Positions 6,907 through 15,109 of a stretch of DNA of 30,245 nt are shown here, one piece after another. The DNA comes from UBA1046 sp964624395. Its GTDB lineage: Bacteria > Bacillota > Clostridia > Saccharofermentanales > DTU023. Location of the stretch: positions 1 to 30,245 of the forward strand of contig CAZUWY010000017.1 of assembly GCA_964624395.1 (NCBI GenBank), read 5' to 3'. The number at the start of each line of letters is the position of its first letter. The stretch's first letter is position 1. The notes under the pieces were generated by a model. The model saw nothing but the letters and a program-made list of their open reading frames with translations, made no database searches and was not told the DNA's origin. The position numbers and the translations under genes are program-made.

Positions 6907-8719
6907 AGGCGGCAGAGGCAACAGAGGCTTTAAATATGAAACAGAGGAGGAAAAATTAAGCAGACCTAAATTTAGCAAAGAGCTGCTTAAAAGAATATTT
7001 TCTTATCTCAAACCCTATTGGCTGCAGCTGCTGCTGTCTCTTTTAACGATTATTGCCGCCGCCCTGTTAAATATCTACCCTTCAATTTTGACCGGTCGGA
7101 TCATAGATGAGGGTTTTATCGGCAGGGATTTTAATCTGCTCTTAAATCTTGTTTTACTTGCAGCTGCGGTCATGCTGGCCTCAAGCCTTTTAGGCCTGCT
7201 GGAAAACTATCTTAACACCAGTGTTGCCCAGCATATTGCCCAAGACATGAAAAACAGTATGTATGGTCATCTGCAGCTGATGTCCATCCGCTTTTACACA
7301 GAAAATAAGCAGGGGGATATCATCACCAGAATGACGGAGGATATCAGCGGTGTGCAGGGAGTAATATCCGGCACTTTAACTCAGACAGTATCTAATCTGG
7401 CCCTCCTTTTGGCCTCAATGATTGCCATGGTGCAAAAAAATCTCCTGCTGGCCCTGGTTGGCATTGCCATCTTGCCCCTTTTTATCCTGCCGACTAAATC
7501 AGTGGGCAAAAGGCGCTGGCAGATGACAATCAAGACGCAGGCAAAAAGAGACGAGGCCAATCAGATACTAAATGAAACCCTGTCTGTCAGCGGGCAACAG
7601 CTGGTCAAGATCTTCACCAATGAAGAGAAAGAATACCAAAGCTATGCCGCTATTAATGAAGAGCTGAGAAAACTAAATATTAAGGAAACCATGGCTGGGC
7701 GCTGGTTTCGCCTGGCAATTTCCACCTTTACCAACTTAGGCCCGATGCTGATCTACCTGATCGGAGGCATTATTATACTGCAAAAACAAGATACAGGACT
7801 TACCGTCGGAGATATTACTGTGATGGTCAGTCTTTTGACCAGAATGTATCGCCCTGTCAGTTCTTTACTGGGCATTCCCGTGGATTTTTCCAGAGCTCTG
7901 GCTCTTTTTACCAGAATATTTGAATATCTTGATCTGCCGCTGGAGATAGAAAGCAAAAAGGATGCCGTCAAGCTTGAGCCTATGCGTGGGGAGCTTGAAT
8001 TCAAAAATGTCAGCTTTGCCTATAATCAAGACAAGAAAATCTTAAAAAACCTTTCATTTAAACTGCCTGTAAAGAATATGACAGCCATAGTGGGAGCTTC
8101 GGGGGCTGGAAAGAGCACAATTACAAATCTTGTTATGCGATTATATGATGTGACAGAGGGGCAGATCACAATTGACGGGGTGGATATCCGCGATCTAGAT
8201 CTCAAGCAGCTGAGAGAAAATATCGGCATGGTGACTCAGGAAGCTTATCTTTTTAACGGCAGCATCAGGGACAATCTTCTTTATGCCAAGGCAAAGGCCA
8301 GTGAAGCTGAGCTTATTAAGGCCTGCGAAGAGGCCAATATCTACCAGCTGATTAAATCTTTGCCCAGTGGCTTTGACAGCATGGTGGGCAACAGAGGGAT
8401 AAAACTCTCCGGGGGAGAAAAACAAAGAATCTCTATTGCTCGCATAATTCTCAAAGATCCTCGTATTATCATCTTTGATGAAGCAACCTCAGCCCTGGAT
8501 TCGATCACGGAAAGCCTTATCCAGGAGGCAATTGAGCCTCTTTTGCAAGGTAGAACCAGCCTGGTGATTGCCCACAGACTCTCAACCGTGATGGCGGCAG
8601 ATCAGATAATTGTCCTGGACGAAGGTCAGATCACGGAGATCGGCAACCATGAGGAGTTGTTAAAGGGCGGCGGAAAATACAAGGAACTCTATGAGACTCA
8701 GTTCAAAATGAAGAGCTAG
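6896..8719 (+). CDS. ABC exporter half-transporter (fused permease and ATPase)
   Basis: This 607-residue protein is an ABC-type exporter with an N-terminal six-helix membrane domain (about 35-330) and a C-terminal ATPase domain (about 365-600). The ATPase has Walker A GASGAGKST (about 399-407), a Q-loop in MVTQEAYLF, the signature LSGGEKQR (about 503), Walker B IIIFDEATSALD (about 523) and the H-loop AHRLST (about 559), all intact. It would work as a homodimer because no second half-transporter gene follows. The first 30 residues are Gly/Arg-rich and unlike the rest. The gene is in a two-gene operon with marR, overlapping it by 11 bases, with AGGGAG before the start. MarR-linked exporters of this type usually export drugs or toxic lipophilic compounds; the substrate here is unknown. 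Confidence 0.95.
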   Translation: MNGRGGRGNRGFKYETEEEKLSRPKFSKELLKRIFSYLKPYWLQLLLSLLTIIAAALLNIYPSILTGRIIDEGFIGRDFNLLLNLVLLAAAVMLASSLLGLLENYLNTSVAQHIAQDMKNSMYGHLQLMSIRFYTENKQGDIITRMTEDISGVQGVISGTLTQTVSNLALLLASMIAMVQKNLLLALVGIAILPLFILPTKSVGKRRWQMTIKTQAKRDEANQILNETLSVSGQQLVKIFTNEEKEYQSYAAINEELRKLNIKETMAGRWFRLAISTFTNLGPMLIYLIGGIIILQKQDTGLTVGDITVMVSLLTRMYRPVSSLLGIPVDFSRALALFTRIFEYLDLPLEIESKKDAVKLEPMRGELEFKNVSFAYNQDKKILKNLSFKLPVKNMTAIVGASGAGKSTITNLVMRLYDVTEGQITIDGVDIRDLDLKQLRENIGMVTQEAYLFNGSIRDNLLYAKAKASEAELIKACEEANIYQLIKSLPSGFDSMVGNRGIKLSGGEKQRISIARIILKDPRIIIFDEATSALDSITESLIQEAIEPLLQGRTSLVIAHRLSTVMAADQIIVLDEGQITEIGNHEELLKGGGKYKELYETQFKMKS

Positions 8720-8844
8720 ATTAGATTGTTCCTCTATTGGGTCTAGGGTTGATCAAGGGGTCGAGCTTGTAGGTAAAACAATCAGATCTGACTGCTGTGG
8801 CTTGAAAATCAGTAGAGATTTTTTCAGAGCAAAAAGGCATCTTG

Positions 8845-8853
8845 TGCTAAAAT
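8845..8853 (+). promoter_or_regulatory. Extended -10 promoter candidate
   Basis: TGCTAAAAT (TG at 8845-8846, TAAAAT 8848-8853) is an extended -10 element about 64 bases upstream of the next ATG (8917). No good -35 box is present. Confidence 0.3.
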
Positions 8854-8916
8854 CAAGCTAGATAAAGTCAACTGACGATTAGCTGCTGGCCTGCAGGCAG
8901 ACGGACGGATATAAAG

Positions 8917-9366
8917 ATGCAAATTTCCCCTTTTTTGACCGAGATATTTATACTGGCTAAAACTGGTGTGGGAAAAGTCTTCTTGTACTTCATTTATTTC
9001 CTTGTCCTGCTAATCCCCTTGGCTATTATCGCGAAACTGGCTGCCGCCATCCGTCAAGGTAAAAATATTGCCAGAATCGATAAGAAAATCAAGAGCGTTG
9101 GCCTGGAGGAGGCCTTAATTCGGGAAATCAACCATAAAACTGTCGATGACAGTCTGGCCAGAGCTGCTATCGGCTATCTGGCCGCCGGTGGCCTTGGGCT
9201 GGTGGTGGGTGCTTTTTCGGCAGAGATGAAAGAAAAACCTCTTTCTATCACCTTTTGGCTGCGTTTTCTTGACGGCAGCAAAGATATAATCACTTTGCCG
9301 CCGGACAATCATTTTGCCAAGCGCCTGATTGCTCTGATTGAAAAACAGCAGTTTGACAGCTGGTAG
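8917..9366 (+). CDS. Small membrane protein of unknown function
   Basis: This 149-residue protein is not recognised. It has one strong transmembrane segment at about 22-44 (VFLYFIYFLVLLIPLAIIAKLAA), a basic stretch (RQGKNIARIDKKIK), and a second hydrophobic Gly/Ala-rich segment at about 84-104 that may also enter the membrane. The C-terminus looks like a small soluble domain (SITFWLRFLDGSKDIITLPP, then a helix with ALIEKQQFDSW). It stands between the ABC exporter operon and the hprK operon and seems monocistronic. Coding potential is supported by length and composition; the start ATG has only a weak ribosome binding site. Confidence 0.65.
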   Translation: MQISPFLTEIFILAKTGVGKVFLYFIYFLVLLIPLAIIAKLAAAIRQGKNIARIDKKIKSVGLEEALIREINHKTVDDSLARAAIGYLAAGGLGLVVGAFSAEMKEKPLSITFWLRFLDGSKDIITLPPDNHFAKRLIALIEKQQFDSW

Positions 9367-9510
9367 CATTTCTTTTTTATTGTTGGAGTAACGCAAGATC
9401 ATGAGTACAAAAATCCTCAAATTGAGAGCTAAACTTAGATAATTCCATCTTGCTGCTGTTTAGACGAGGGATCTTTTATAGGCGGCTGAGCCTGAATGAA
9501 CCGCTGATTA

Positions 9511-9539
9511 TTGCGTCAATCACGGGCAAATACTATAAT
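9511..9539 (+). promoter_or_regulatory. Promoter candidate for the zinc-ribbon-hprK-murB-whiA operon
   Basis: TTGCGT (9511-9516), 17-base spacer, perfect TATAAT (9534-9539). The -35 box is poor (3 of 6). The predicted start near 9546 leaves a leader of about 120 bases before ATG 9665, with a small AGAAG/CTTCT hairpin but no recognisable riboswitch or T-box. Confidence 0.5.
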
Positions 9540-9664
9540 GACTCTTATATCCTGGACGCTAGAAGGCTCCTTCTTAGATGATAGTGACTTCTTTTGAGAA
9601 AATGCATCTCCTGAAAAACAAGAGATAGGTGCCGGCGACTGATTAAAGGAAAAAGGTGAACCAG

Positions 9665-11413
9665 ATGAATTGCCATAATTGCGGACAACCGATAAATGAA
9701 GATGATCTATACTGCCCCTACTGCGGTGCCAATAATCCTGAAGCTGAGGCTCTGGCGGCAAGCCAGGCGGCAGGCATGAGCATGTATGCCGCTATGGATG
9801 ACCAGAATTATGATCCCCAGCAGGATTATTATGAAGATGAATATGAGCAGATAGTCGCGGATAAAAGTCCTATCCTCCCGACTGTGCTGGCAGTGGGTGC
9901 AGCTGTTATCCTGATTGCCGGTATTTTAATCTTGCTCTTGAAGACAAAATCTCCGGAGGATAATAAGCTGGGCTTTACTCCGCCACCGGAAATGCAAGAA
10001 TCCAATCAAATCGAAAACTGGGCGACTCTTCCCACTCTTGATCTGGACAGGGAAGAGGAAAGTGAAACTACAATTCCAGACGATTTTGTCTGGACCATGC
10101 CTTCTGTCCTTCAGAATGAAACCACCAGGCCGACTGAGCCAACCTATGCTCAGAAGACAACAGTCGAGGTGGAAATAATTGTCAATACACCCACTCCTGC
10201 CCCGGCAACTGATACAAGTACGCAGGCGACGGATAAAGAGACAACTGCAGAGACGACCAAGGGAGTAAATCAAGAGACATCTGCAGCTGCAACTCAGGAA
10301 GCAACAGGGACAACAGAGGGGGGAACTGAAACTAGCAAAGACGCGGGCGCCACTACCACAGAAGGCGGTGAAGAGACCACCGCCACCAGTGAAGAAAATG
10401 GTGAAGCTACTGAAACCACCAGCGAAATTACTGAGCCTACCGCTACCGCAGAGGAGAGTAAAACGCTGGAGCTGAGTATTCAGCATATTGATGCGGCAAA
10501 ATTTCCCCAGATCAGAGTTTACTTCCAGCTGACAAAAGATAAAAAACCTGTCCGCCTGAAAAATCCGTCTAATCTGACAATTACAGAGTCCATTGAGAAT
10601 GAGGATTTGAGCGGCACAGAATTAAAACTTAAGGACAATCTAAATTTCATTGCCCTAGTTGACGGCAGCTCTCTGGCCCTTGACAGCTCTGATGAAGTGA
10701 TCAGGGATGCTCTGACCGAACTGGCCAATCAGCTGCTGGGAGATAACAGCGGCAAAAATAAATTGGCTGTCGGCATGTTCAGGGCCAATGAACTGTTTAG
10801 TCTGCCTGGGCTCTCAGATAATCTTGCTCAGATCACACAACAGATTGATAGTATTAACCCCTCTCCTGACACTATTGACGAAAGACCTCTCTTTGATACA
10901 TTATTCCAGGCTGTGACAGAATTAAAGGCAGCTGGATTTGAAGGCGACATCCTGCTCTACACCGCAGGCGGTGATTATGGCAGCAGCTTTACAGCAGCTG
11001 ATATAGAAAATATTATTGCCGGCAGCGGCATATCTGTTCATATAATCTCGCTCAATGACGGCAGCGGGCTTCCTAACAAGGGCTTTGGCAGCGAGGGATC
11101 CTCTGTCTCTCTCAACGGTAATGCCGGAGAGATCAAGACGGCTTTGATTCAAAGGTATAATTTGAAGCTGGAAGATTATTATATCGAGTATAAATCTTCC
11201 TTTACCGCCAGTGAAACTTTGAATCTGGCCCGCACAGTTACGATCAGCTATGTTGAAGATGAAGAGACTTTGACGGCAACAGGAGAATACACCCCTTCCG
11301 GTCAACTAGAAAATGATCAAAATAATGACAGTGAGGAGACTTCCAACAACGACGAGGATGATGCTGAAGAGGATGCCAAAACCGGCATGCCCGGTCTTTT
11401 GTCCAGATCCTAG
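9665..11413 (+). CDS. Zinc-ribbon, single-TM protein with Thr/Glu-rich stalk and VWA-like exterior domain
   Basis: This 582-residue protein has four visible parts. First, an N-terminal zinc ribbon with Cys3, Cys6, Cys17 and Cys20 (cytoplasmic). Second, an acidic linker and one transmembrane helix at about 70-92. Third, a long Thr/Glu/Ala-rich low-complexity stalk (about 125-285). Fourth, a C-terminal domain of about 270 residues resembling a von Willebrand A fold (NFIALVDGSSLALDSS, DILLYTAGGDYGSSF, SGISVHIISLND), ending in an acidic Asn/Asp/Glu-rich tail. The metal-binding DxSxS motif is degenerate (DGSSL). ATG 9665 is preferred because AGGTG lies 6 bases upstream and zinc-ribbon proteins usually begin at the first CxxC; GTG 9656 is the alternative. 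The hprK start lies 6 bases past its stop, so it is co-transcribed with hprK. An envelope-stress or cell-wall sensor role is speculation. Confidence 0.85.
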   Translation: MNCHNCGQPINEDDLYCPYCGANNPEAEALAASQAAGMSMYAAMDDQNYDPQQDYYEDEYEQIVADKSPILPTVLAVGAAVILIAGILILLLKTKSPEDNKLGFTPPPEMQESNQIENWATLPTLDLDREEESETTIPDDFVWTMPSVLQNETTRPTEPTYAQKTTVEVEIIVNTPTPAPATDTSTQATDKETTAETTKGVNQETSAAATQEATGTTEGGTETSKDAGATTTEGGEETTATSEENGEATETTSEITEPTATAEESKTLELSIQHIDAAKFPQIRVYFQLTKDKKPVRLKNPSNLTITESIENEDLSGTELKLKDNLNFIALVDGSSLALDSSDEVIRDALTELANQLLGDNSGKNKLAVGMFRANELFSLPGLSDNLAQITQQIDSINPSPDTIDERPLFDTLFQAVTELKAAGFEGDILLYTAGGDYGSSFTAADIENIIAGSGISVHIISLNDGSGLPNKGFGSEGSSVSLNGNAGEIKTALIQRYNLKLEDYYIEYKSSFTASETLNLARTVTISYVEDEETLTATGEYTPSGQLENDQNNDSEETSNNDEDDAEEDAKTGMPGLLSRS

Positions 11414-11419
11414 ATTATT

Positions 11420-12526
11420 ATGACTGAAGAGAGAAATGATGGCGTAAAGCTGCTTGATATAGTCAAGGCTCTGGAGCTTGAGATCATTGAAGATTTTGGC
11501 AAATTAGAGAGCACTCTGATCACCTCGGTTGATGTTATCCGCCCAGGCCTGCAGCTGGCAGGCAGCTATTTCAATTTTGTCCCCGGCAGAATCCAGATTG
11601 TCGGCAATATGGAGATCTCTTTTCTGGGATCACTGGAGAGCCAAGCAAGGCAATTAAGTCTGGATAAATTGTTTGCCACCGATATTCCCTGCCTGATTAT
11701 CGCCAGATCCAATCAGCCCAGGCCGGAAATGCTTGAGGCTGCTGAAAAGTATCAGATTCCTTTGCTCAGATCAGAACTGGCAACGTCTGAGCTGACCGGA
11801 GCCATAGTCCAGTATCTGAAAAGGCAAATTGCACCCAGTATTACAGTGCATGGCGTGCTGGTGGAAATTCACGGCGAGGGCATACTGCTTCTGGGTGAAA
11901 GCGGTGTGGGCAAATCTGAGACGGCTCTGGAGATTATTAGAAGAGGGCATCGCTTAATTGCCGACGATCTGGTGGAAATCAGGAAAATTTCCAATACCAT
12001 CATCATTGGCCGCTCACCGGAACTGATTCGCCATCTGATCGAGATCCGGGGCCTTGGCATTTTGGATGTGCGCGAGCTCTTCGGGGTGGTAGCAGTCAAA
12101 AGCGAGGAGAATATTAATTTTGTGGTCCGGCTTGAAGCCTGGGATGAGAGCAAAAATTATGATCGAACCGGTTTAGCAAAAGAATATACGGAAATACTGG
12201 GCATCAAGATTCCCTCAATCACTATCCCGGTCTGTCCGGGCAGAAATATGGCCGTGATAGTTGAAACGGCAGCTCTAAATTTCCGCCAGAAATCGATGGG
12301 CTATGATGCTGCCGATGCTCTTTGGCAAAGAGTCTACCCTGAGGGGGAGCTAAGGCAAGCAAAGGTAAAAAATAAACATCTTTGTGGGCAGGTTAGCGAG
12401 AAGGAAAAAGAAATCAGGGGAAAAGATTACAGTGCTGAAGAAAATGACAGTGCTGAAGAAAATGACAGTGCTGAAGAAAATGACAGTAATGAAAAAATGA
12501 CCATAGAAAAGAATGAGACAAAATGA
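11420..12526 (+). CDS. hprK: HPr kinase/phosphorylase
   Basis: HprK phosphorylates and dephosphorylates Ser46 of the PTS protein HPr, the main signal for carbon catabolite repression in Firmicutes. The N-terminal domain (about 1-135) is followed by the kinase core: the VHGVLVEIHG block with the catalytic-region His, the P-loop GESGVGKS (about 158-165), RLIADDLVEI and the HprK signature EIRGLGILDVRELFG (about 205-220). A C-terminal core motif follows (VCPGRNMAVIVE). At 368 residues it is about 50 longer than usual: after residue ~315 there is a charged tail with three perfect repeats of a 6-residue SAEEND unit and a fourth degenerate one. The start follows the upstream stop by 6 bases with little ribosome binding site, suggesting coupling. 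murB follows after 18 bases. No ptsH or ptsI is in the window. Confidence 0.97.
   Translation: MTEERNDGVKLLDIVKALELEIIEDFGKLESTLITSVDVIRPGLQLAGSYFNFVPGRIQIVGNMEISFLGSLESQARQLSLDKLFATDIPCLIIARSNQPRPEMLEAAEKYQIPLLRSELATSELTGAIVQYLKRQIAPSITVHGVLVEIHGEGILLLGESGVGKSETALEIIRRGHRLIADDLVEIRKISNTIIIGRSPELIRHLIEIRGLGILDVRELFGVVAVKSEENINFVVRLEAWDESKNYDRTGLAKEYTEILGIKIPSITIPVCPGRNMAVIVETAALNFRQKSMGYDAADALWQRVYPEGELRQAKVKNKHLCGQVSEKEKEIRGKDYSAEENDSAEENDSAEENDSNEKMTIEKNETK
12431..12502 (+). repeat. 18-bp tandem repeat in the 3' end of hprK
   Basis: The unit AGTGCTGAAGAAAATGAC is present three times without change (12431-12448, 12449-12466, 12467-12484), followed by a degenerate copy (12485-12502). It is in frame and encodes SAEEND repeats. 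Perfect identity suggests recent slippage expansion, so copy number may vary between strains. Confidence 0.92.
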
Positions 12527-12544
12527 ATCAGGGGAAAGGGCTAT

Positions 12545-13495
12545 ATGAGCGGGCAAGTCAAGCTAATTAATTTTTTTGAAAATCTGGAAGAACTGGACCT
12601 CTACCCAGATTATAATCTAGCCGAATACAGTTATTTTAAAGCGGGGGGAGCTGCCGAGCTTCTAGTCCTGCCCCATTCAGCGGAGGCAGCTGCAGATGTT
12701 GTCGGCATCTGCCATGAGCAAAACATTCCCTTGCAGATACTGGGGCGCGGCAGCAATGTCCTGATCTCTGACAAAGGCATCCCGGGAGTGACTATGATCT
12801 TTGGCCGGCAAATGTCAAAATTTATTGTTTCCGAAGATGAACTCTATCTGGAGGCTGGTGTAAGGATATCTGAAGCCTGTGCGATTGCGGCCAGACATTC
12901 TCTCAGCGGACTTGAATTTGCCTGCGGCATCCCCGGCAGCATCGGCGGAGCTTTGCGCATGAATGCTGGTGCCTATGACAGCTGCTTTGAAAATATTGTT
13001 ACTAGAAGTCAATATATTGAACAAGACGGTACTATGGGCTGGGTAGAAGGTGATGAACATCAATTTGCCTACCGCAGCAGTGTTTTCATCAAAGAGGGCA
13101 AGATAGCCAGCCAGACTGTTTTACAGCTGAAAAAATCTTGCCGTTCTGAGATTTATGAGCAGATGTCCGAATATGCCAGACGCAGGAGAAAGTCGCAACC
13201 GCTTGAGTATCCCAGTGGCGGCAGCGCCTTTAAGCGTCCCCTCGGCTATTACGCCGGCAAGCTGATTTCTGATGCCGGCCTGCAGGGTCTTAGACTGGGC
13301 AACTGTGGTGTATCGGCCAAGCATGCTGGTTTTATTGTCAATTACGGCAAAGCCAAAGCAGCAGATATAATGGCGGTATTTATTAGGGTCCAAGATGAGG
13401 TCAAAGAAAAGTTTGCAGTCGATCTGGAGCCGGAGATTCAATTTATCGGTGACTGGTCGGGCGAGAAGATGGTAAGAACAGGCATTAAAGATTAA
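12545..13495 (+). CDS. murB: UDP-N-acetylenolpyruvoylglucosamine reductase
   Basis: MurB is the cytoplasmic FAD enzyme that reduces UDP-GlcNAc-enolpyruvate to UDP-MurNAc with NADPH in peptidoglycan synthesis. The 316-residue protein shows the FAD-binding block ILGRGSNVLISDKG, the core GIPGSIGGALRMNAGAYD, the active-site Arg/Ser stretch YRSSVF, the proton-donor loop PSGGSAFKRP and the C-terminal EPEIQFIG with the catalytic Glu. Length and domain order match the family. AAAGGG lies about 5 bases before the ATG. It sits between hprK and whiA in the same transcription unit, the usual clostridial place, and its stop is 2 bases before the whiA start. Confidence 0.97.
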   Translation: MSGQVKLINFFENLEELDLYPDYNLAEYSYFKAGGAAELLVLPHSAEAAADVVGICHEQNIPLQILGRGSNVLISDKGIPGVTMIFGRQMSKFIVSEDELYLEAGVRISEACAIAARHSLSGLEFACGIPGSIGGALRMNAGAYDSCFENIVTRSQYIEQDGTMGWVEGDEHQFAYRSSVFIKEGKIASQTVLQLKKSCRSEIYEQMSEYARRRRKSQPLEYPSGGSAFKRPLGYYAGKLISDAGLQGLRLGNCGVSAKHAGFIVNYGKAKAADIMAVFIRVQDEVKEKFAVDLEPEIQFIGDWSGEKMVRTGIKD

Positions 13496-13497
13496 TC

Positions 13498-14406
13498 ATG
13501 TCCTCTGATTCATTCAGCAAGCGGCTCAGGGCTGCTATTTTAGAAAACTCACCCCGTCCGGATCAGCTTAAAGGCAGGGATATTTTGGGGCTGACTCTTT
13601 CTTTGGCAGGCCGGATAAAAGCAGATGAAATCAGCTTTATCTCCGAGCAAAAGGCTTATCTGGATTATCTGACTGAAATTGCTAATCTTTCCGGCTTTCC
13701 TCTTTGGTCAAGAAAAGAGTATAAGAAAGGTGAAAGATTGGTGTTTGAAAGATCTGGCCTGGGGCAAGATTTTGTCAAGCTGCTTTTCAATGGTTTTTTT
13801 GTCAAAAAATCCTCGCTTTCCAGGCAGCAGTTTTTTGGCCAGTGCTTTTTAGCCTGTGGCTCACTGGCTGATCCCAATCTTCAATTCTCGCTGGAATTTC
13901 AACTGCCGAGAGAGGAAATTGCCCTGCTTTTACAAAAGAGACTGGCGGACTGGTCCATCCCCGTAAGCCTTACGGCCAGAAAAAGCATCCATGTACTCTA
14001 TCTTAAAAATAGTAGTAAGATCGCCGATTTTCTTATCATCTGCGGAGCGACCGAACTGCTCTTGGAATATATAGACGGGCGGGTTAAAAGAGAGATCTCG
14101 GCCGGTGTAAACCGACTGATGAACTGCGATGAAGCCAACAGCAACCGCCAGGTGAATACTGCTGCCCGTCAACTGGCAGCCATCCGCTACATAGCTGCTG
14201 AGGTAGGGCTTAGTATACTGCCGGACAATCTTAAAAAGACAGCCGAGGCAAGACTTCAATATCCCGAATTATCTATTAGTGAGCTTGGCCAGCAGATGGA
14301 TCCTCCTTTGGGCAAATCGGGCATGAATCATCGACTGAGAAGGCTGGAGGAGATATCTTTTGATCTGCGCCTGAGAAGGTCAAGCCGGGAGGGAGATTCA
14401 GTTTAG
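13498..14406 (+). CDS. whiA: DNA-binding protein WhiA
   Basis: WhiA combines an N-terminal degenerate LAGLIDADG endonuclease-like domain with a C-terminal helix-turn-helix. It affects cell division and chromosome segregation in Firmicutes and sporulation in Actinobacteria. In this 302-residue protein the first domain spans about 1-190 (GRDILGLTLSLAGRIK; CGATELLLEYIDGRVKREI at its end). The linker carries the family signature NRLMNCDEANSNRQVNTAARQ, and the C-terminal HTH is YPELSISELGQQMDPPLGKSGMNHRLRRLEEI. Start and murB stop are separated by 2 bases, so translation is coupled. In many Firmicutes rapZ and yvcK lie between murB and whiA; here they are absent. Confidence 0.96.
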   Translation: MSSDSFSKRLRAAILENSPRPDQLKGRDILGLTLSLAGRIKADEISFISEQKAYLDYLTEIANLSGFPLWSRKEYKKGERLVFERSGLGQDFVKLLFNGFFVKKSSLSRQQFFGQCFLACGSLADPNLQFSLEFQLPREEIALLLQKRLADWSIPVSLTARKSIHVLYLKNSSKIADFLIICGATELLLEYIDGRVKREISAGVNRLMNCDEANSNRQVNTAARQLAAIRYIAAEVGLSILPDNLKKTAEARLQYPELSISELGQQMDPPLGKSGMNHRLRRLEEISFDLRLRRSSREGDSV

Positions 14407-14426
14407 CTATAAGATTGATGGCGTGA

Positions 14427-14435
14427 TGGTATAAT
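14427..14435 (+). promoter_or_regulatory. Extended -10 promoter upstream of the 14468 membrane gene
   Basis: TGGTATAAT: TG at 14427-14428 and a perfect -10 TATAAT at 14430-14435, 33 bases before the ATG. There is no good -35, as expected for an extended -10 promoter. It would give the downstream genes expression independent of whiA. Confidence 0.45.
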
Positions 14436-14467
14436 GAGGGGCAATAGGGCAGATTGGCGGGGAGAAT

Positions 14468-15061
14468 ATGGATTATCTGGAAGGTTTTCTGATCGGTCCG
14501 ATATGGAGCGACACTGATTACGAGACAAGAAGGCATGTCGCCATTCATATTTTTTCTTCTGCACTGGTAGCGGTTTTTTATATTTTTTTACAGATATTTC
14601 CTCATTACCAGGAAATCATGAATATCATCCCGCTGCCTCATTCGCTGGTCGTTTTTGTCACCTTGGTTTTAATTTGCCCGTTGATTGCCTGTTTTTATTA
14701 TCGCCTGCCTGTATTTGTTAGACCTGTGGTTCTTTTTACCTATGCAGCCAAGTTTTTTCTGGCAGCCTGGGTACTGATCCAGTACACTTTGCCTTTGTAC
14801 TCTTTTGAAAGTGGCAATGTGCAGGAATATCTCTTTGAAGAAGTGAATAAAAGCATCGAGACGGGCATCAACTGGTTTGATTTTCTGGGCTATCTCTTTT
14901 CCATGATCTTGGGCATTATTGCCGGTGGACTATGGGTGGTCTTGCGTCTGGCTTTGGTTTTACTGCTGCTCATAGCTGTGCCGCTGGCGCTGCTTTTACT
15001 GTTGAAGCTGGTACAATACGGCTTGGATTTGCTGGTGTCAAAATTTTTCACCACGGAATAA
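14468..15061 (+). CDS. Multi-pass membrane protein of unknown function
   Basis: This 197-residue protein is not recognised beyond being an integral membrane protein. A soluble start (MDYLEGFLIGPIWSDTDYET) precedes about five hydrophobic segments: ~25-46, ~58-78, ~83-105, and two near the C-terminus (~138-160 and ~160-190), the last very Leu-rich. There are no obvious catalytic or ligand motifs. GGGGAG sits about 5 bases before the ATG. It follows whiA by 61 bases with its own extended -10 promoter and precedes an OsmC gene by 48 bases. Confidence 0.75.
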   Translation: MDYLEGFLIGPIWSDTDYETRRHVAIHIFSSALVAVFYIFLQIFPHYQEIMNIIPLPHSLVVFVTLVLICPLIACFYYRLPVFVRPVVLFTYAAKFFLAAWVLIQYTLPLYSFESGNVQEYLFEEVNKSIETGINWFDFLGYLFSMILGIIAGGLWVVLRLALVLLLLIAVPLALLLLLKLVQYGLDLLVSKFFTTE

Positions 15062-15109
15062 TGGGAGACCCACAAATATTATTCATTTTTAAGACAAGAA
15101 GGTATTACT

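Noticed and set aside
9401..9442. 13-codon ORF beginning ATGAGTACAAAAATC between the small membrane protein and the zinc-ribbon gene
   Set aside because: The GGAG is 11-12 bases away, the peptide is short and basic without a recognisable role, and nothing else supports translation.
10195..10445. Thr/Glu-rich stretch considered as a tandem repeat or CRISPR-like array
   Set aside because: The codons vary and there is no constant repeat-spacer unit; it is low-complexity coding sequence.
9926..10486. 186-codon minus-strand ORF opposite the Thr-rich stalk
   Set aside because: It is the antisense of a low-complexity Thr/Glu region, which leaves the opposite strand open; its composition (Cys/Ser/Arg-rich) is not protein-like.
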